In this document: in pieces, positions 5,572 to 7,312 of the stretch
Layout: every line of letters starts with the position of its first letter
Numbering within the stretch: position 1 is the first letter of the stretch
NCBI GenBank assembly: GCA_016185915.1
Contig: JACPMP010000091.1
Location: 1 to 7,312, forward strand
Direction: 5' to 3'
From: Candidatus Woesearchaeota archaeon
Lineage (GTDB): Archaea; Nanobdellota; Nanobdellia; Woesearchaeales; GW2011-AR4
DNA length: 7,312 nt
Translations under genes and position numbers: made by a program
The notes under the pieces: generated by a model
The model's database searches: none
What the model was told of the DNA's origin: nothing
The model's input: the letters and a program-made list of their open reading frames with translations, nothing else

Positions 5572-5645
5572 AGTCGAATGCGAGTGAGCGGGTAGCTGGC
5601 GAGTGAGTCTCTCACGAGCCTCACATGTCACTGAACTCGCTCACA
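5572..5645. repeat. GC-rich CTCG/GAGTGAG element upstream of the thioredoxin-like gene
   Basis: About 75 bp between the lipoprotein stop (5657) and the MELT start (5568) is rich in GAGTGAG, CTCAC and CGAG words and can fold around GTGAG-TCT-CTCAC (about 5604-5616). Its base composition differs from the AT-rich coding DNA on both sides. It is similar in character, though not in exact sequence, to the 461-502 block, so it may be a mobile palindromic or degenerate repeat inserted in the operon. Confidence 0.45.
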
Positions 5646-5656
5646 ATTGCCAGAAT

Positions 5657-5872
5657 TTACAATGCAGAGTTTGTTAAATCAAGTGCTTCTACTGGTGTGT
5701 CTTCGTAATCTCCGCTTGGAGCAACTCCACAGCCTCCACCAACATATTGTTGCTGTTGTGGCTGTCCTTGCGGCTGATTGTATGTTGCATATCCGCTTTG
5801 GCTTGAAGGTTTACAGCCAATTAAAAAAGCACTAAACACTAACACCGCCAATATAGCTATTTTTACATTCAT
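5657..5872 (-). CDS. Small exported lipoprotein
   Basis: This 71-residue protein has a Lys-containing N-terminus, a hydrophobic signal segment (about 5-18) and a lipobox FLIGC with Cys20 as the likely lipidation site. After that it is Gly/Gln/Ser-rich (QPQGQPQQQQ) with a second Cys in YVGGGCG (Cys48), then an acidic tail. The mature part of about 52 residues is probably disordered and lies outside the membrane. A strong ribosome-binding site GGTGG lies at 5877-5883 before ATG 5872, and the gene begins 18 nt after the stop of the upstream LPSMVGGC protein, so one transcript is likely. The GGGC motif echoes the VGGC end of its neighbours. No enzyme or binding domain is visible; a Cys-bearing surface carrier or tether is a guess. 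Confidence 0.8.
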   Translation of the reverse strand: MNVKIAILAVLVFSAFLIGCKPSSQSGYATYNQPQGQPQQQQYVGGGCGVAPSGDYEDTPVEALDLTNSAL

Positions 5873-5890
5873 CTTACACCACCCATTAAA

Positions 5891-6088
5891 TTAACATCCA
5901 CCTACCATTGAAGGCAAATCTTGTATATTTGAAGGAACACTGGCACCAGAACTTTGTGCAGGCGCATTTCCAACACTTACTTTGTCTGTGCTTATGCCTG
6001 TCTTCAAACTGCTTAGCTGAATTGCTTGAACTGCAGTTAGCAATACCAAAACAACAAGCACAATCACAATAATAACATTTCTGTTCAT
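5891..6088 (-). CDS. 65-residue membrane-anchored protein with C-terminal LPSMVGGC
   Basis: One N-terminal membrane helix (about residues 4-21, very Val/Leu-rich) is followed by QAIQLSSLK, a Ser/Gly/Pro-rich linker and the C-terminus NIQDLPSMVGGC, with the only Cys as the last residue. The same eight-residue end occurs on the large upstream protein (stop at 6262), and the juxtamembrane QxxQ pattern also resembles that protein's FNQFQ segments. With the N-terminus inside, the Cys tail would be outside. It has the strongest ribosome-binding site of the window (AGGAGGTC, 6093-6100). The very short product looks like a tag carrier: membrane anchor, linker and tail. It is followed by the lipoprotein gene after 18 nt. 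The function of the tail is unknown to me. Confidence 0.85.
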   Translation of the reverse strand: MNRNVIIVIVLVVLVLLTAVQAIQLSSLKTGISTDKVSVGNAPAQSSGASVPSNIQDLPSMVGGC

Positions 6089-6092
6089 TTTT

Positions 6093-6100
6093 GACCTCCT
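6093..6100 (-). promoter_or_regulatory. Strong Shine-Dalgarno site of the 65-residue protein gene
   Basis: Minus strand reads AGGAGGTC four bases before ATG 6088, the best match to an archaeal ribosome-binding site in the window. It implies high translation of this small protein. Confidence 0.7.
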
Positions 6101-6118
6101 TTATAGTTTTGTTTAATT

Positions 6119-6127
6119 ATTTATAAA
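6119..6127 (-). promoter_or_regulatory. Possible TATA box in front of the 5891-6088 gene
   Basis: Minus strand reads TTTATAAAT in the AT-rich 173-bp gap (6089-6261), the largest gap inside the cluster. The predicted start, near 6097, would fall at the ribosome-binding site, so this placement is uncertain. An internal promoter somewhere in this gap is still plausible. Confidence 0.3.
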
Positions 6128-6261
6128 GATTTGGATTATTAATTTGATTTTATTTTCATTATTTTGTTTTAGTTATTGTTTTATTGAAAGTTAAATTAAT
6201 GTGTATTTTTATTGGATTTTATCTTACACAACGCATTATTTATTATTATTTTAAATAAAAA

Positions 6262-7312
6262 TCAACATCCTCCTACCATTGAAGGCAATTGGTCTAATGG
6301 GGTTGCTGATGCTTGAGTTTGATGTTGCGCATTAGGAGCTTGCTGCAGGAACTGCTGCCTTATGCCAACAGAGCCGCCATGTGTTAAGATTGTAGCTGGT
6401 TGCTGCCCTGTGTAAACGAGGTAATCTTGTATCATGCCTTGAGGATACCAAAGCCCTTTCCACTTTGTCATCTCGCCTAGTATCTGCTCATCAGTGTAAT
6501 CTGGATAATACCTTATGAAGAATTTTGCCATGCCCTGCCATGCATAGCTATGCGCACAGCCGCACCTGTTAATTGTTGTGACGCTGTTTGGACCACCGCA
6601 GCAGTAATCGCATGTAAAAACTGATGTAAGCCTTTGCCAGCGCTGCTCTTCCTCCGGAGTCAATTGGATTGCATTTGTAGTTCCAAATCTTCTTGAGCCA
6701 AGTAACGATGCCCATACCTTTTGGCTTGTCAATGGGTCATCAAATGTTGCTCCTTTAATCTTTTCAGAGCCTGAACCCTCTAAAACATACGATGGGGTTC
6801 CTGTAGGCACAACTGTTGCAATTGCATCTTGAGTTGGATTGCCTGTGCTTTTTGGTGCAGGAGTTTCGCTAATTGTAGGCCATTCAACAAGTTTTGTTGT
6901 CCTGCCGTCTGAATTCAATTGGGGCCCTACAACAATGCCTCCTTTTCCTGAGCCAACCAATTTTACTGAGCCAGAAGAAACAGATTTTACAAAACCGCCA
7001 ACACTTGAAGAAGTACCGCTACCTAAAGCACTTACTTGAGCTATTTGAAATTGGTTAAATAAAATTAAAACAGCAATCAAAGCAACAAAACTCCAGCTTA
7101 GTTTTTCATGAAAGGTTAATGGTATTTTTTTAACTTTCTCATGTACAATATGCTCAGCATGATGCTCTTCATGTTCATGTTCTTTATGTTCATGCGTTTC
7201 CTTTTTCAAAAATAACCAAACAACTAAACCAATCAGAACCAAAATCAATAAAAATGATATTGAACTAAGGAAAATATTTGATGAGAGCTTTGCAAATTGA
7301 AACTGGTTGAAA
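6262..7312 (-). CDS. Membrane protein with His-rich loop, CDYCC...CGCAHS domain and C-terminal LPSMVGGC (5' end off window)
   Basis: The frame is open to the right edge; 349 residues are visible. A TTG at 7248 could serve as start, but there is no ribosome-binding site and the upstream reading (FNQFQFAKLSSNIF) is protein-like. Residues below count from that TTG. In order: a membrane helix (about -10 to 14), a loop with eight His in about 20 residues (18-37), a second helix (about 51-65) ending FNQFQIAQ, a Gly/Ser-rich linker, then an exported domain. That domain holds TPSYVLEG...GATFDDP (151-172), CDYCCGGP (213-220), CGCAHSYAWQG (229-239), YPDYTDEQILGEMTKWKG (248-265) and WYP. It ends LPSMVGGC. 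I recall CCG...CGCAHS proteins in DPANN and related candidate-phylum genomes with no proven role. The five Cys and a His suggest metal or heme-free redox chemistry. It is first in the visible cluster. Confidence 0.83.
   Translation of the reverse strand, partial: FNQFQFAKLSSNIFLSSISFLLILVLIGLVVWLFLKKETHEHKEHEHEEHHAEHIVHEKVKKIPLTFHEKLSWSFVALIAVLILFNQFQIAQVSALGSGTSSSVGGFVKSVSSGSVKLVGSGKGGIVVGPQLNSDGRTTKLVEWPTISETPAPKSTGNPTQDAIATVVPTGTPSYVLEGSGSEKIKGATFDDPLTSQKVWASLLGSRRFGTTNAIQLTPEEEQRWQRLTSVFTCDYCCGGPNSVTTINRCGCAHSYAWQGMAKFFIRYYPDYTDEQILGEMTKWKGLWYPQGMIQDYLVYTGQQPATILTHGGSVGIRQQFLQQAPNAQHQTQASATPLDQLPSMVGGC

Noticed and set aside
5569..5631. 21-residue N-terminal extension of the thioredoxin-like protein
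   Set aside because: It is translated from the GC-rich repeat block and reads MTCEARERLTRQ, unlike the Lys-rich membrane-proximal sequence that begins at MELTKREK.
6262..6290. LPSMVGGC as an LPxTG-type sortase signal
   Set aside because: A sortase signal needs a hydrophobic helix and basic tail after the motif; here the protein ends at the Cys.
6839..7039. Open plus-strand frame of 66 codons
   Set aside because: It is antisense to the Gly/Ser-rich linker of the CGCAHS protein; its Pro/Thr richness is a by-product of that.

Overview
This AT-rich window most likely comes from an archaeon, probably a small-genome DPANN-type lineage (Woesearchaeota/Pacearchaeota-like). The reasons are archaeal promoter elements (TATA boxes such as TTTAAATA about 25 nt before inferred transcript starts), GGTGA or GGAGG ribosome-binding sites, short leaders, an archaeal XPD/Rad3-like helicase start, and many small membrane-anchored Cys-rich proteins of the kind I associate with these genomes. 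The lineage call is inference; there is no rRNA marker here.

Layout. Positions 1-289 (minus) hold the N-terminus of a superfamily 2 helicase that runs off the left edge. Positions 290-605 are a divergent intergenic region with promoters for both sides and GC-rich hairpins. Positions 606-2044 (plus) hold a two-gene unit: an unrecognised 348-residue helical protein and a 117-residue four-helix membrane protein. Positions 2110-2400 (minus) encode two tandem, clearly paralogous single-pass microproteins of 44 and 45 residues. Positions 2516-2785 (minus) encode a winged-helix DNA-binding protein with its own promoter.

From 2892 to the right edge, all genes lie on the minus strand and nearly all encode exported or membrane-anchored proteins rich in Cys or His. 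In transcription order they are: a protein with a CDYCC...CGCAHS core, a His-rich loop and the C-terminal tail LPSMVGGC (6262 to beyond 7312); a 65-residue anchored protein ending in the same LPSMVGGC (5891-6088); a small lipoprotein (5657-5872); a membrane-anchored thioredoxin-like protein broken by an exact 14-bp tandem duplication (5087-5568); a membrane-anchored protein with three tandem thioredoxin-like repeats, each with CxxC (3903-5078); a four-helix membrane protein with a CxxxC motif (3462-3869); and a membrane-anchored His/Cys-containing domain protein (2892-3455).

Taken together, the right two thirds look like a cell-surface thiol-disulfide and/or metal-handling island. The triple thioredoxin-like protein and the broken thioredoxin would act on Cys-bearing surface partners, including two that share an exposed C-terminal Cys tag. 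Substrate and direction (oxidation, reduction or metal transfer) cannot be read from the sequence. The most striking observations are the shared C-terminal LPSMVGGC tail, the 14-bp duplication that switches a thioredoxin gene out of frame, and the pair of microproteins.
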